Shown here: positions 8,332 to 16,022 of the stretch, in pieces
How the letters are laid out: every line of letters begins with the position of its first letter
How positions within the stretch are numbered: position 1 is the stretch's first letter
DNA from: Clostridium sp.
GTDB lineage: Bacteria; Bacillota; Clostridia; Lachnospirales; Lachnospiraceae
Assembly: GCA_023663815.1 (NCBI GenBank)
Contig: JAMPGS010000019.1
Coordinates: 1 to 35,769, forward strand
Direction: 5' to 3'
Length of the DNA: 35,769 nt
Program-made: the position numbers and the translations under genes
Notes under the pieces: generated by a model
The model's database searches: none
What the model was told of the DNA's origin: nothing
Seen by the model: the letters and a program-made list of their open reading frames with translations, nothing else

Positions 8332-9660
8332 ATGAAATTCTGGTTTAACAAACGATATGTGCGCCTTGGTCTGACAGCTTTCTTTGTGATTGCCGCATCC
8401 ATTTGTTTTTATTATCTTATGTTTCACGGCGACCGCTTTTCGGCGCAGCTAAACACATTATTTAAAATTGTAAGTCCGGTATTGTACGGCATAATTTTTG
8501 CGTATCTCATGACGCCGCTGGTAAACGGAATTGAAAACCGTTTTTTACTGCCGATTTTTCAGCGAAAGGAACGCTCCATATCTGCCAAAGAGAAAAAATA
8601 TATACGCGCCCTATCTATTTTTCTGACAATTTTAATTGTAGGATACTTAATTTATGGATTCTTTTCCATACTGATTCCTAATCTGCTAAAAAGCATTAGA
8701 AGTATATCCTATCAATTTCCCTACTATGAGCAGAACTTAATTAACTGGTCCGCCAAGTTCCTTGAGGATAATCCTGATATTGAAAAAATGTTTTACCGTT
8801 TTCTTGATTCTTATTATGAAGAGTTTATGGTTTATTTAAATGAAAGCATTGTTCCTCAAATAGAAACGCTGGTAAGGCAGGTTTCTTTAAGCTTAATCAG
8901 CGCGATTAAAATGCTCTGGAATTTTATTATCGGTATTATTATCTCTATCTATGTGCTTTTCAACAAGGAGCTTTTTGCAGGGCAGGCAAAAAAGATAGCC
9001 TACGCTTTGTTTAACGCCTCCTCGGCAAATCAGTGCATTAAGGACGTCCGATTTATCAGCGATACTTTTATCGGCTTTATTGGCGGAAAAATCATTGATT
9101 CCATTATTATCGGCTTTATCTGCTTTGCGGGCACCAGCATTTTACAGATTCCCTATGCTTTGCTGGTGAGCGTTATCGTGGGGGTCACGAATATTATTCC
9201 TTTTTTCGGCCCCTACCTTGGCGCAATTCCAAGCGCCGTGCTTATTTTGATGGTGAATCCGCTAAAGTGTTTTTATTTCATTATCTTTATTTTGATTTTA
9301 CAGCAAATAGATGGAAATTTGATTGGTCCCAAGATTCTTGGACAGTCCACAGGCCTTTCCGGCTTCTGGGTAATTTTTTCAATTACTATTTTCGGCGGAA
9401 TTATGGGGATTCCGGGTATGATTATCGGCGTTCCATTCTTTGCGGTAATTTATGCTATGATTCGTCGGAAAACCAATAAGATGCTTCAAAAAAAAGGGCT
9501 GCCTACCGATACTGGGGAATATTTGAATGTTGATTATATTGGCGAAAATGATGTGTTTGTAAATAAGGCGGAAAATAGCCAAGAGCCTTTCTCTAAGCTA
9601 AAGAAAATTCCATTTAAAAAAGCTGACGCACAAAATAAAAATAGCGGGGATAAAAAGTAG
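8332..9660 (+). CDS. AI-2E family transporter (UPF0118/DUF20 permease)
   Basis: The 442-residue membrane protein has about eight hydrophobic segments: two near the start (14-30, 42-62), one at about 95-118, a cytoplasmic or outside stretch, then a cluster from 195 to 375. The late motif VGVTNIIPFFGPYLGAIPS is the hallmark of the family. Members export AI-2 in E. coli but others are Na+/H+ antiporters or unknown, so the substrate cannot be named. The C-terminal 60 residues are polar and lysine-rich. AGGAGT precedes the ATG. It stands alone, followed by the mosaic gap. Confidence 0.9.
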   Translation: MKFWFNKRYVRLGLTAFFVIAASICFYYLMFHGDRFSAQLNTLFKIVSPVLYGIIFAYLMTPLVNGIENRFLLPIFQRKERSISAKEKKYIRALSIFLTILIVGYLIYGFFSILIPNLLKSIRSISYQFPYYEQNLINWSAKFLEDNPDIEKMFYRFLDSYYEEFMVYLNESIVPQIETLVRQVSLSLISAIKMLWNFIIGIIISIYVLFNKELFAGQAKKIAYALFNASSANQCIKDVRFISDTFIGFIGGKIIDSIIIGFICFAGTSILQIPYALLVSVIVGVTNIIPFFGPYLGAIPSAVLILMVNPLKCFYFIIFILILQQIDGNLIGPKILGQSTGLSGFWVIFSITIFGGIMGIPGMIIGVPFFAVIYAMIRRKTNKMLQKKGLPTDTGEYLNVDYIGENDVFVNKAENSQEPFSKLKKIPFKKADAQNKNSGDKK

Positions 9661-9899
9661 ATTGTGCAATAATTTGAGAATATTTGCAGATGAAATAATT
9701 TGTAAATGAAATGACAAGACCAATCCTGATGGTTTACATAATATTTTTATGTAAACCATGTGAAATTATAGTTCAACTGTGCATGTCTTTATCTACGGCA
9801 ATGAAGAATAACACGGTAAGCTTATAAAAATGCTACAAAATTAATGGACTATGAAATTAATGGACTACGAAATAAAGTAAATAAGGAGAAATAAAAAAT
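9661..9899 (+). pseudogene. Non-coding mosaic gap with remnants of dtd and the cytidylate kinase-like gene
   Basis: 9673-9695 is identical to 10052-10074 inside dtd, and 9709-9730 matches 10073-10094 with one change. The 13 bases between them (9696-9708) have no dtd counterpart. 9778-9807 is identical over 30 bases to the reverse complement of 11229-11258 inside the kinase-like gene, and reads VHVFIYGNEE then stop. Between them lies an 11-bp perfect hairpin (ATGGTTTACAT at 9729-9739, ATGTAAACCAT at 9749-9759) with no T-run. A 16-bp direct repeat occurs at 9839-9870 (AATTAATGGACTAYGA twice). These look like debris of duplicated or older gene copies. Confidence 0.7.
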
Positions 9900-10349
9900 A
9901 TGAGATTTGTCATTCAAAGAGTTGATGCGGCCAGCGTGACGGTGGATAGAAACGTTGTCGGCAAGATTGGCAAAGGCTTTTTAGTTCTGGCAGGCGTTTG
10001 CGATACGGATACCTACGCGATTGCAGATAAAATGATTCATAAGCTGTTGCGTTTGAGAATATTTGCAGATGAAAATGACAAGACCAATCTTGATTTAAAA
10101 AGTGTGAACGGAGAATTGTTAATTATTTCACAATTTACATTATATGCGGACTGCCGCAAGGGGAATCGACCTTCATTTACCAAGGCGGGAAAGCCGGAAT
10201 TTGCGGAGGAAATGTATGAGTACATTTTGAAGAAATGCTCCGACGAAATTCCCCATGTGGCTCACGGCGTTTTTGGCGCCCATATGGATGTTTCTCTGAC
10301 AAACAGCGGGCCTTTCACTGTTATTTTAGATTCAGATGAAATTGTTTAA
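9900..10349 (+). CDS. dtd: D-aminoacyl-tRNA deacylase
   Basis: Dtd removes D-amino acids, and glycine from mischarged tRNA-Ala, as a translation proofreading step in the cytosol. The 149-residue length is standard. The family marks are SQFTLYADCRKGNRPSF (active-site SQFT) and the Gly-cisPro motif in TNSGPFT near the end. An AAGGAG lies 11 bases before the ATG, a little far. It follows the mosaic gap that contains fragments of this gene. The 150 bases after it have a weak imperfect hairpin (CAGACAAA paired with TTTGTCTG) and a short tandem repeat ATCGGCYAAT. Confidence 0.96.
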   Translation: MRFVIQRVDAASVTVDRNVVGKIGKGFLVLAGVCDTDTYAIADKMIHKLLRLRIFADENDKTNLDLKSVNGELLIISQFTLYADCRKGNRPSFTKAGKPEFAEEMYEYILKKCSDEIPHVAHGVFGAHMDVSLTNSGPFTVILDSDEIV

Positions 10350-10501
10350 ACCCGCAGCAGCCAGACAAATGTCTGTAACAATCTTTCAAGATTCCCCATG
10401 TTTGTCTGTAAAAATCGGCCAATATCGGCTAATATTATGTTATGCATACGAACTTACAATTTAAATGTAATGGAAAATGAAATTATGGAAAAGGAGCAGC
10501 C

Positions 10502-10780
10502 ATGGAATATATGGGCCCCGGCATTGTCGGCATTATTGTCTTTATCGTTATTATCAATGTATATCATATTATAAAAAATAAAAAAAGAAAACAGCGCAAT
10601 GCAAATGTGGTTGAAGCCTTTCAGACAAATTATAGAAAGAAAAAAGATGCAAAGCCAAAGGAAACAGAGGAATATGTAAAATATATTACCAAATATAATA
10701 GCTCCGTTGATTTTATAGACAAAGATGCGTTTGTTGAGGAAGCTGCAAAAGATGCGGCAAAAACAAGCTACAAGCTCTAA
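10502..10780 (+). CDS. Small single-pass membrane protein, unknown function
   Basis: I do not recognise this 92-residue protein. It has one membrane segment at about 5-24 (GPGIVGIIVFIVIINVYHII), immediately followed by a strongly basic stretch (KNKKRKQRN), so the rest should be cytoplasmic. The tail is charged and lysine-rich, with no cysteine or motif. The start is supported by AAGGAG with six bases to the ATG. It stands alone after dtd, with a hairpin and a bidirectional terminator downstream. Base composition is more AT-rich than the neighbours. Confidence 0.7.
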   Translation: MEYMGPGIVGIIVFIVIINVYHIIKNKKRKQRNANVVEAFQTNYRKKKDAKPKETEEYVKYITKYNSSVDFIDKDAFVEEAAKDAAKTSYKL

Positions 10781-10785
10781 ATGGG

Positions 10786-10841
10786 CTGCTTCCAGAATCA
10801 ACTATTCGTTAAACAAGGGTTTTGCGAATAGTTGGAAGCCG
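10786..10841 (+). other. Bulged hairpin after the small membrane protein gene
   Basis: AACTATTCG (10800-10808) pairs with CGAATAGTT (10825-10833), and GCTTCC (10788-10793) pairs with GGAAGC (10834-10839), leaving a six-base bulge AGAATC on the left arm. It lies six bases after the stop and has no T-run. Confidence 0.6.
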
Positions 10842-10896
10842 CTCTTAAACTTACTTATCTAAGGCTACCCGGCAGGAGGCTACGAGACTTCTACTT

Positions 10897-10950
10897 CAAA
10901 AAACGCTTTCCTTTACCGATGGCAATCCGCAGTAAAAGAAAGCGTTTTTT
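10897..10950 (+). terminator. Bidirectional terminator between convergent genes
   Basis: AAAAAACGCTTTC (10897-10909) pairs with GAAAGCGTTTTTTT (10937-10950), and an inner TTTAC/GTAAA extends the stem. A and T runs on both sides suit termination of both the + strand membrane-protein gene and the - strand kinase-like gene. No other feature is evident from 10842 to 10896. Confidence 0.85.
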
Positions 10951-10996
10951 TCATATTTTTCACATTCTTCATATAGGCTCTAAAAGCTTAAGCCGC

Positions 10997-11623
10997 CTAT
11001 TTATTTTTAGCCTCAAAATCCTCAATATATTGTGTGAGAAGTTTTACGGTGCCGTCAATGCCGAGAATACTGCTGTTAATGCATAAATCGTAGCTGTCGG
11101 CGCGGCCCCATTTTTTGGAAGAATAATAGTTATAATAGCTTTGACGCTGTTTATCTTTTTTGATGCACATATCCTTTGCCTTGGCAGCATCTAATTCGTA
11201 TCTTTCCATGATACGTTTCGTCTTGCACTCTTCATTGCCGTAGATAAAGACATGCACACAATTTTTCATATCGCTGAGGGCGTAATCCGCGCAACGGCCC
11301 ACAATAATGCAGGATTCCTCATGGGCAATCTTTTTAATCGCATCAAACTGCGCCAGAAAAACCTTGTGGCTGATTGGCATATCCACAAAATGCGATGCGT
11401 TGTAGCCGAAGGAATAAGTGTCCATAACCAAATTATAAAGAAACGAGCTGGTAGGCCTCTCGTCGTGATTTTCAAGCATCTCCTCGCAAAAACCGCTTTC
11501 CTTGGCTGCGCGGCTGAGAAGTTCCTTATCGTAGCACTTAATACCAAAACGCTCCGCAACCTTCTCCCCGATTTCACGGCCCCCAGAACCAAATTGACGT
11601 CCAATTGTAACTACTGTATTCAT
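10997..11623 (-). CDS. Cytidylate kinase-like family protein
   Basis: The 208-residue protein begins MNTVVTIGRQFGSGGREIG, a P-loop of the cytidylate kinase-like family (AAA_26 type), and continues with CYDKELLSRAAKESG and CIIVGRCADYAL, all usual for the group. True CMP kinase (Cmk) is a related but different family, so the substrate is not settled. GGAGG lies before the ATG and a strong promoter is visible upstream. A 30-base piece of the gene (11229-11258) recurs inverted in the gap before dtd. It is a single-gene unit closed by the terminator at 10897-10950. Confidence 0.88.
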   Translation of the reverse strand: MNTVVTIGRQFGSGGREIGEKVAERFGIKCYDKELLSRAAKESGFCEEMLENHDERPTSSFLYNLVMDTYSFGYNASHFVDMPISHKVFLAQFDAIKKIAHEESCIIVGRCADYALSDMKNCVHVFIYGNEECKTKRIMERYELDAAKAKDMCIKKDKQRQSYYNYYSSKKWGRADSYDLCINSSILGIDGTVKLLTQYIEDFEAKNK

Positions 11624-11654
11624 TCCAATACCTCCTTTTCACATTACTATCATT

Positions 11655-11683
11655 ATTATACAGGAAAATGAAGAAAAATTCAA
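11655..11683 (-). promoter_or_regulatory. Promoter of the cytidylate kinase-like gene
   Basis: On the - strand TTGAAT (11683-11678), a 17-bp spacer and TATAAT (11660-11655). The leader is short, about 25 nt to the ATG, and holds AAGGAGG. Confidence 0.8.
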
Positions 11684-11730
11684 TCTATTGTCAGAAAAAT
11701 TGAGCAAATCCACTACTCAAAAATCAAATT

Positions 11731-11777
11731 AAAAACCCCGCATCAACAAAGTATCAAATTTGTAACGCTCAGCGGGG
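11731..11777 (-). terminator. Terminator after the RluA-family gene
   Basis: On the - strand CCCCGC (11777-11772) pairs with GCGGGG (11741-11736), followed by TTTTT. The 30-base loop can form an inner ACAAA/TTTGT stem. It closes the aroB-lspA-rluA unit. The stretch 11778-11841 shows nothing else. Confidence 0.75.
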
Positions 11778-11841
11778 AACGCTTTTAGGGGATGAGGTAT
11801 TCGCTCTCGCATCGGAAATAAAGCAGTCACTGCGGCTAACG

Positions 11842-12870
11842 TTATAAATTATTAATATTATAACCGTTGTTCCGCAATAGCCTTATAAAATATTCAGGAA
11901 GCGGCGCCTCCGTTTCAATATACCTTCCGTCCACTGGATGATGAAAGCCTAAAATTTTCGCGTGTAAAGTCTGTCCCTGTAAGTTCGGATAGGGGCAGCT
12001 TTTGGGGCCGTAAGTAACATCTCCCAGCAGGGGATGCCCTAAATGCGCCATATGCACTCTGATTTGGTGAGTGCGTCCTGTTTCTAACCGACATTCAATA
12101 TAGGTCAGCTTGTCAAACCGGGCAAGCACCTTATAATGAGTAATCGCTTCCTTGCCCGCTCCTCGATTTTTGCCTGTGACAGCATCTTTCAAATTCCTGC
12201 CCACGTCAACGCTCAAATCCCGACTGCCGTTTTGCTGTTCCCTATACCAAGGATAATCCGCCCCAATCACCGCCATCTTCTTCCTATCGGAAGGGTGGCG
12301 TCCAATTAAGGTATGAACAGTTCCCTCCTCCTCTTTCACTACCCCATGCACAATCGCGTGATACCGGCGGGTAAGCGTATGCTCCTTTAACTGCTCCGCA
12401 ATAGCGGCATGGGCCCTGTCCGTCTTGCAGGCAATGACGGAACCGGTGGTATCCCTGTCTATCCGGTGTACAATGCCGGGACGCAGTATGCCGTTGATTC
12501 CGCTCAATTGTCCTTGGCAGTGAAATAAAAGCGCGTTTACTAACGTGCCGGAATAGTGACCGGGCGCGGGATGGACCACCATTCCCTTGGGTTTATTGAC
12601 AATAATCACGTCGCTGTCCTCATATAAAATGTCAAGAGGAATATTCTCAGGCAAAATAGAAGGCGTGCTCGCCGCCGGAACGCACACCTTTATAGAATCG
12701 TCAGCCTTTACATGATAGCTGGCCTTGCAGGACTTTCCGTTTACCGTAACATTCCCGTCCGCAATCAGCTTTTGTATATAGGAGCGAGACAGGCTGTCCA
12801 TAAGACTGCTTAGGCATCTGTCAATTCTCTCCTCCTCCATCTCCTCGGTTATGGTGAAACAAAAATTCAA
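11842..12870 (-). CDS. RluA family pseudouridine synthase (RluD-like)
   Basis: The protein has an S4 RNA-binding domain (about 12-70) and the RluA catalytic domain with HRIDRDTTG (catalytic Asp near 138) and GRTHQIRVHMAHLGHPLLGD. It probably modifies 23S rRNA, as RluD does, though the site cannot be read from sequence. I place the start at TTG 12870, six bases after AAGGAGG; the in-frame ATG at 12876 overlaps that site, and an ATG at 12834 is possible. It overlaps the lspA end. About 30 extra residues lie between KKMAVIGA and GKEAITHYKVL, where relatives have a short loop. Confidence 0.9.
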   Translation of the reverse strand: MNFCFTITEEMEEERIDRCLSSLMDSLSRSYIQKLIADGNVTVNGKSCKASYHVKADDSIKVCVPAASTPSILPENIPLDILYEDSDVIIVNKPKGMVVHPAPGHYSGTLVNALLFHCQGQLSGINGILRPGIVHRIDRDTTGSVIACKTDRAHAAIAEQLKEHTLTRRYHAIVHGVVKEEEGTVHTLIGRHPSDRKKMAVIGADYPWYREQQNGSRDLSVDVGRNLKDAVTGKNRGAGKEAITHYKVLARFDKLTYIECRLETGRTHQIRVHMAHLGHPLLGDVTYGPKSCPYPNLQGQTLHAKILGFHHPVDGRYIETEAPLPEYFIRLLRNNGYNINNL

Positions 12871-13360
12871 AGTCATCCTCCTTGTAAACCCAAAATACTT
12901 GTATTACCAATATAGCGGTTGCAAAGGTCACATAGATGTCGGCAACGTTAAAGATGGGAAAATTAATAAGCACAATGTAAATAAAATCCACCACATAGTC
13001 AAGCCGAAGCCTGTCCATCATATTCCCAAGAGCCCCCGCCGCAATGGTTGTGAGCAGCAGATTCAAGCTAAGGTACTTTTTTTCATCCGGCGTCTTAAAG
13101 AGAACATAGACGATGATGCACAGGAAAATGATAGCGACGACTATAAAAAAGGTCTTGTGGTTTTCCAGCATACTAAAAGCGGCTCCGCGGTTTTCAAGAT
13201 AGCTGAGCTCAAGAACGTCCTTTATAATGGAAAAGGGCTTTTGCCCTTTCAGCTTTAGCACCGCCATAGATTTGGTAAACTGGTCGATTGCCACCAGAAA
13301 AAATAGCAACAGCAAATCCATCAGCAATAATTTGGTTTTATGTCCGTTTCCTTTATTCAT
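12821..13360 (-). CDS. lspA: Lipoprotein signal peptidase (signal peptidase II)
   Basis: LspA cuts the signal peptide of lipoproteins after lipidation in the membrane. The protein, about 179 residues, has four membrane segments and the two catalytic aspartates in GNMMDRLRLDYVVDF and FNVADIYV, plus the ENRGAAF segment. I take the ATG at 13360 (MNKGNGHKTK); a TTG at 13366 is also open. It lies just after aroB and overlaps the following RluA-family gene by about 50 bases, so the two are probably coupled. The neighbouring cluster encodes a lipobox-bearing carboxypeptidase that would be a substrate. Confidence 0.95.
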   Translation of the reverse strand: MNKGNGHKTKLLLMDLLLLFFLVAIDQFTKSMAVLKLKGQKPFSIIKDVLELSYLENRGAAFSMLENHKTFFIVVAIIFLCIIVYVLFKTPDEKKYLSLNLLLTTIAAGALGNMMDRLRLDYVVDFIYIVLINFPIFNVADIYVTFATAILVIQVFWVYKEDDFEFLFHHNRGDGGGEN

Positions 13361-13369
13361 ACGCAACTC

Positions 13370-14473
13370 TTATTCATAATCCTCCACAAAGTGAATCTCC
13401 GCAACTGCATTTCTGATATCGTCGTCCGTCACCGTCCTATCGATGACCGCTTTTCCGACTTTTTTTAGAAGAATAAATTTAACGGTCTCACCTTCCACCT
13501 TCTTGTCCGATTTTGTCAGCCGCAATATTTCCTCCGCATCGATATCATCGATGGAGATAGGAAGATTAAAAGGCACAAACATATCCCTGATTTCATAATA
13601 TTCTTCCATGGTTAGAAGCTCATGCTTCCAAGAAATAAACGCCGCCGCCACCGCGCCTAAAGCCACGCACTCCCCGTGGGTCAATGCAAAATTCTTTGAT
13701 TTTTCAATGGCGTGCCCAATGGTATGCCCAAAGTTGAGAAGCGCCCTATCGCCCTTTTCCGTGGGGTCTTTCTCTACCACCAGCTTCTTAATTTTACAGC
13801 TCCGCTCAATCATTTCCAACAAAGTGTCCGCGTCCCGCTCGCAAATTTCATACATATTTTCAAGCAGCCATTCATAGAAAATACCGTCCTTAATCAGCCC
13901 GTGCTTCATAACCTCCGCAAACCCACTGTAAAACTGGCGGTCGTCCAAGGATTTTAATGTGCTCACATTCATGTAAACCAGCTTCGGCATGTAAAAAGCG
14001 CCCACCATATTTTTAAAACCGTCAAAGTCAACCCCCGTTTTGCCGCCAATGCTGGAATCCGCCTGAGCAATCAGCGAGGTCGGTATCTGCACAAAATCAA
14101 CGCCTCTTAAATAAGTGGCCGCCGTAAAACCGGTAACGTCTCCCACCACGCCGCCGCCAAGGGCAATTAAAATATCCTTTCTGTCAAATTTTTCATTGAT
14201 TAAAAAGGTGTAAATATCCTTCACCGTGGATAAAGTCTTACTCTCCTCTCCCGCCGTAAAGGAAAACAGTACGTTTTTTTTGCAATTTCCGTCCAGAATT
14301 CCCATAATTCCATCCCCATAGAGGGCGGAAACATGAGAATCCGTCACAACGCATACCTTTCGATTTTCAATTTCCAGCTTTTGCAGCTCCTGCGCCAAAT
14401 CGCTAAAATCCGCGGAAAACACAATGTCATAGCTGGGTTTCCTTTCATATAAAACAGTAAGCCGATTACTCAT
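13370..14473 (-). CDS. aroB: 3-dehydroquinate synthase
   Basis: AroB makes 3-dehydroquinate from DAHP in the shikimate pathway, using NAD and a divalent metal. The 367-residue length is usual. Visible motifs are GGGVVGDVTGF and PTSLIAQADSSIGGKTGVD (substrate and NAD pocket), with metal ligands in NFGHTIGHAIE and THGECVALG. The upstream 195 bases separate it from sepF by a terminator, so it should have its own promoter; TTGCTT with TATGTC near 14540-14570 on the - strand is a weak candidate. It starts the short aroB-lspA-rluA unit. Confidence 0.97.
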   Translation of the reverse strand: MSNRLTVLYERKPSYDIVFSADFSDLAQELQKLEIENRKVCVVTDSHVSALYGDGIMGILDGNCKKNVLFSFTAGEESKTLSTVKDIYTFLINEKFDRKDILIALGGGVVGDVTGFTAATYLRGVDFVQIPTSLIAQADSSIGGKTGVDFDGFKNMVGAFYMPKLVYMNVSTLKSLDDRQFYSGFAEVMKHGLIKDGIFYEWLLENMYEICERDADTLLEMIERSCKIKKLVVEKDPTEKGDRALLNFGHTIGHAIEKSKNFALTHGECVALGAVAAAFISWKHELLTMEEYYEIRDMFVPFNLPISIDDIDAEEILRLTKSDKKVEGETVKFILLKKVGKAVIDRTVTDDDIRNAVAEIHFVEDYE

Positions 14474-14631
14474 TTTTTAATATCCTTTCTCAATTCTATA
14501 GCTTCCATACAATCAAAAATTTTCTTTTCACCACGAGACGGACATATTCTTTTACAGGAGTTCAAGCAATCAAATAGAAATAAAATTTCCTCTTGCGCTC
14601 CTGTGCAATCGAATAGGGAATCCCTACGCAT

Positions 14632-14665
14632 AAAAAAATACCCCGCTGCTTGCGGCGGGGTTTTT
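14632..14665 (-). terminator. Terminator after sepF
   Basis: A GC-rich stem (CCCCGC at 14641-14646, GCGGGG at 14655-14660, extendable inward) is flanked by T5 on one strand and T7 on the other. It begins four bases after the sepF stop and ends the long division and shape cluster. Confidence 0.9.
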
Positions 14666-14668
14666 GAT

Positions 14669-15172
14669 TTAAATGCCGTTATTGATGGGCATATCAAAAG
14701 AGCCTGACAAAATTTCCTGAAAATCGCCCGATATATCCACGATAGCCGGCGTGATGATAAATATGTAATGAGAAATTTTCTGTAAATTGCCGCTTATGGC
14801 GAAGCAGGAGCCCGATGTAAAATCGATTATGCGCTGGGCAATATCCACATCTAAGCCCTCCAAATTGAGAACCACCGTCCGGTTTGCAAGAAGCGTTTCC
14901 GTAATTTCCCTTGCATCCTCGATGGACGTTGGCTTGATAACGCAGACCTCCATGCCCGCGCTGCTGTTCTTTTTAGCCTGACGCATGGGCGTCACCTTGG
15001 CCGGAGGAGCTTTCTTTACCGTCCGCTCTTCCTCGGCGGCTGTCTCTTCACGGACTGCAGATAATTTCTTTGGTTTTTCCTCTACAGGTTCGTCATAGTA
15101 ATCGTCGTCATAAAAATCATCGTCCTCTTCATTTAATTTCATGTAGTTGAGAAATTTATCCATTACTCCCAT
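14669..15172 (-). CDS. sepF: Cell division protein SepF
   Basis: SepF anchors FtsZ to the membrane and organises the septum in Gram-positives. The 167-residue protein has an N-terminal membrane-binding helix (MGVMDKFLNYMKL), an acidic, low-complexity linker (about 15-75) and the SepF core (about 75-165) with IVLNLEGLD-like VVLNLEGLDVDIAQRIIDF and the glycine segment GSCFAISGNLQKI. AAGGAG lies eight bases before the ATG. It follows yggS by 12 bases, the usual yggS-sepF pair, and a terminator follows. Confidence 0.96.
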   Translation of the reverse strand: MGVMDKFLNYMKLNEEDDDFYDDDYYDEPVEEKPKKLSAVREETAAEEERTVKKAPPAKVTPMRQAKKNSSAGMEVCVIKPTSIEDAREITETLLANRTVVLNLEGLDVDIAQRIIDFTSGSCFAISGNLQKISHYIFIITPAIVDISGDFQEILSGSFDMPINNGI

Positions 15173-15184
15173 TTTATGCGCTCC

Positions 15185-15880
15185 TTACTGAACTGGGTAC
15201 TGCCTTTCCCCAAAGATGCCTGTCCCAACCCGGACATAAGTAGCACCCTCTTCCACAGCAACCATGTAGTCGCCTGTCATTCCCATTGACAGAACATTCA
15301 TATTAACATTATCAATGTTTTTTTGTTTTATGTCAACAGATAATTGCCGCAACGCTGAAAAATACTGTCGATTTTCTTCCGGGTCGGAAACAAAAGGGGC
15401 AATCGTCATAAGCCCCTCGATTTGAATACCGGGAAGAACAGAAATTTCCCGCACCAGTTCTTCCGTCTCCGCCGGTTTTACGCCAAATTTGCTCTCCTCC
15501 CCTGCAACATTCACCTCAATTAAAATGGAAACCTTCACCTGCTTTTTGACGGCTTCCTTGCTGATTTCCTCCGCAAGCTTTAGCGAATCTACGCTATGAA
15601 TTAACGCCGCCTTACCGACGATATATTTTACCTTATTGCGCTGAAGATGCCCAATCATATGCCATTTGATATCTTTCGGCAGGGCCTCTTCCTTTTCAAC
15701 CAGCTCCTGAACCTTATTTTCACCGAATTCCCGGCATCCGCACTCGTAAGCTTCCTGCAGGGCGGAAATAGGCTTTGTCTTGCTGACGGCAATTAGGGTA
15801 ACGCTGCTAATATCTCTCCCTGTGCTCTCGCAGGCTTTTTTTATATTTTCAGAAACAGCTTCCAGATTTTCCCGTATCAA
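15185..15880 (-). CDS. yggS: YggS family PLP homeostasis protein
   Basis: YggS/YlmE proteins bind pyridoxal phosphate and keep its level and amino-acid pools balanced. The 231-residue protein is a single alanine-racemase-like barrel with the PLP lysine in IAVSKTKP, plus GENKVQEL, WHMIGHLQRNK and LSMGMTGDY, all standard. The start is TTG at 15880 with GGAGG seven bases upstream; no ATG fits. That GGAGG abuts the 18-bp tandem-repeat array separating it from the HlyD-like gene. It is followed by sepF. Confidence 0.95.
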   Translation of the reverse strand: MIRENLEAVSENIKKACESTGRDISSVTLIAVSKTKPISALQEAYECGCREFGENKVQELVEKEEALPKDIKWHMIGHLQRNKVKYIVGKAALIHSVDSLKLAEEISKEAVKKQVKVSILIEVNVAGEESKFGVKPAETEELVREISVLPGIQIEGLMTIAPFVSDPEENRQYFSALRQLSVDIKQKNIDNVNMNVLSMGMTGDYMVAVEEGATYVRVGTGIFGERQYPVQ

Positions 15881-15899
15881 AATATCGCCTCCAAGCCTT

Positions 15900-16022
15900 A
15901 TTCACAATCCAAGTCTCATTCACAATCCAAGTCTCATTCATAACCCCAAATGTCATTCATAATCAAAATGTCATTTATAATCAAAATGCCATTCACAATC
16001 AAAGCCTTATTCATAACCAGCT
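15900..16022. repeat. 18-bp tandem repeat array, about seven units
   Basis: The first two units are identical (ATTCACAATCCAAGTCTC at 15900 and 15918). Diverging units follow at 15936 (19 bp), 15955, 15973, 15991 and a partial one at 16009, all built on ATTCAYAAYC. The array fills the whole space between the stop of the HlyD-like gene and the ribosome-binding site of yggS. Confidence 0.9.

Noticed and set aside
9729-9759. Perfect hairpin considered as terminator of the AI-2E permease gene
   Set aside because: No T-run follows on either strand; kept only as part of the mosaic gap.
14470-14697. 75-codon open frame on the - strand between sepF and aroB
   Set aside because: It begins inside the sepF terminator and lacks a ribosome site; its cysteine-rich translation has no family look.
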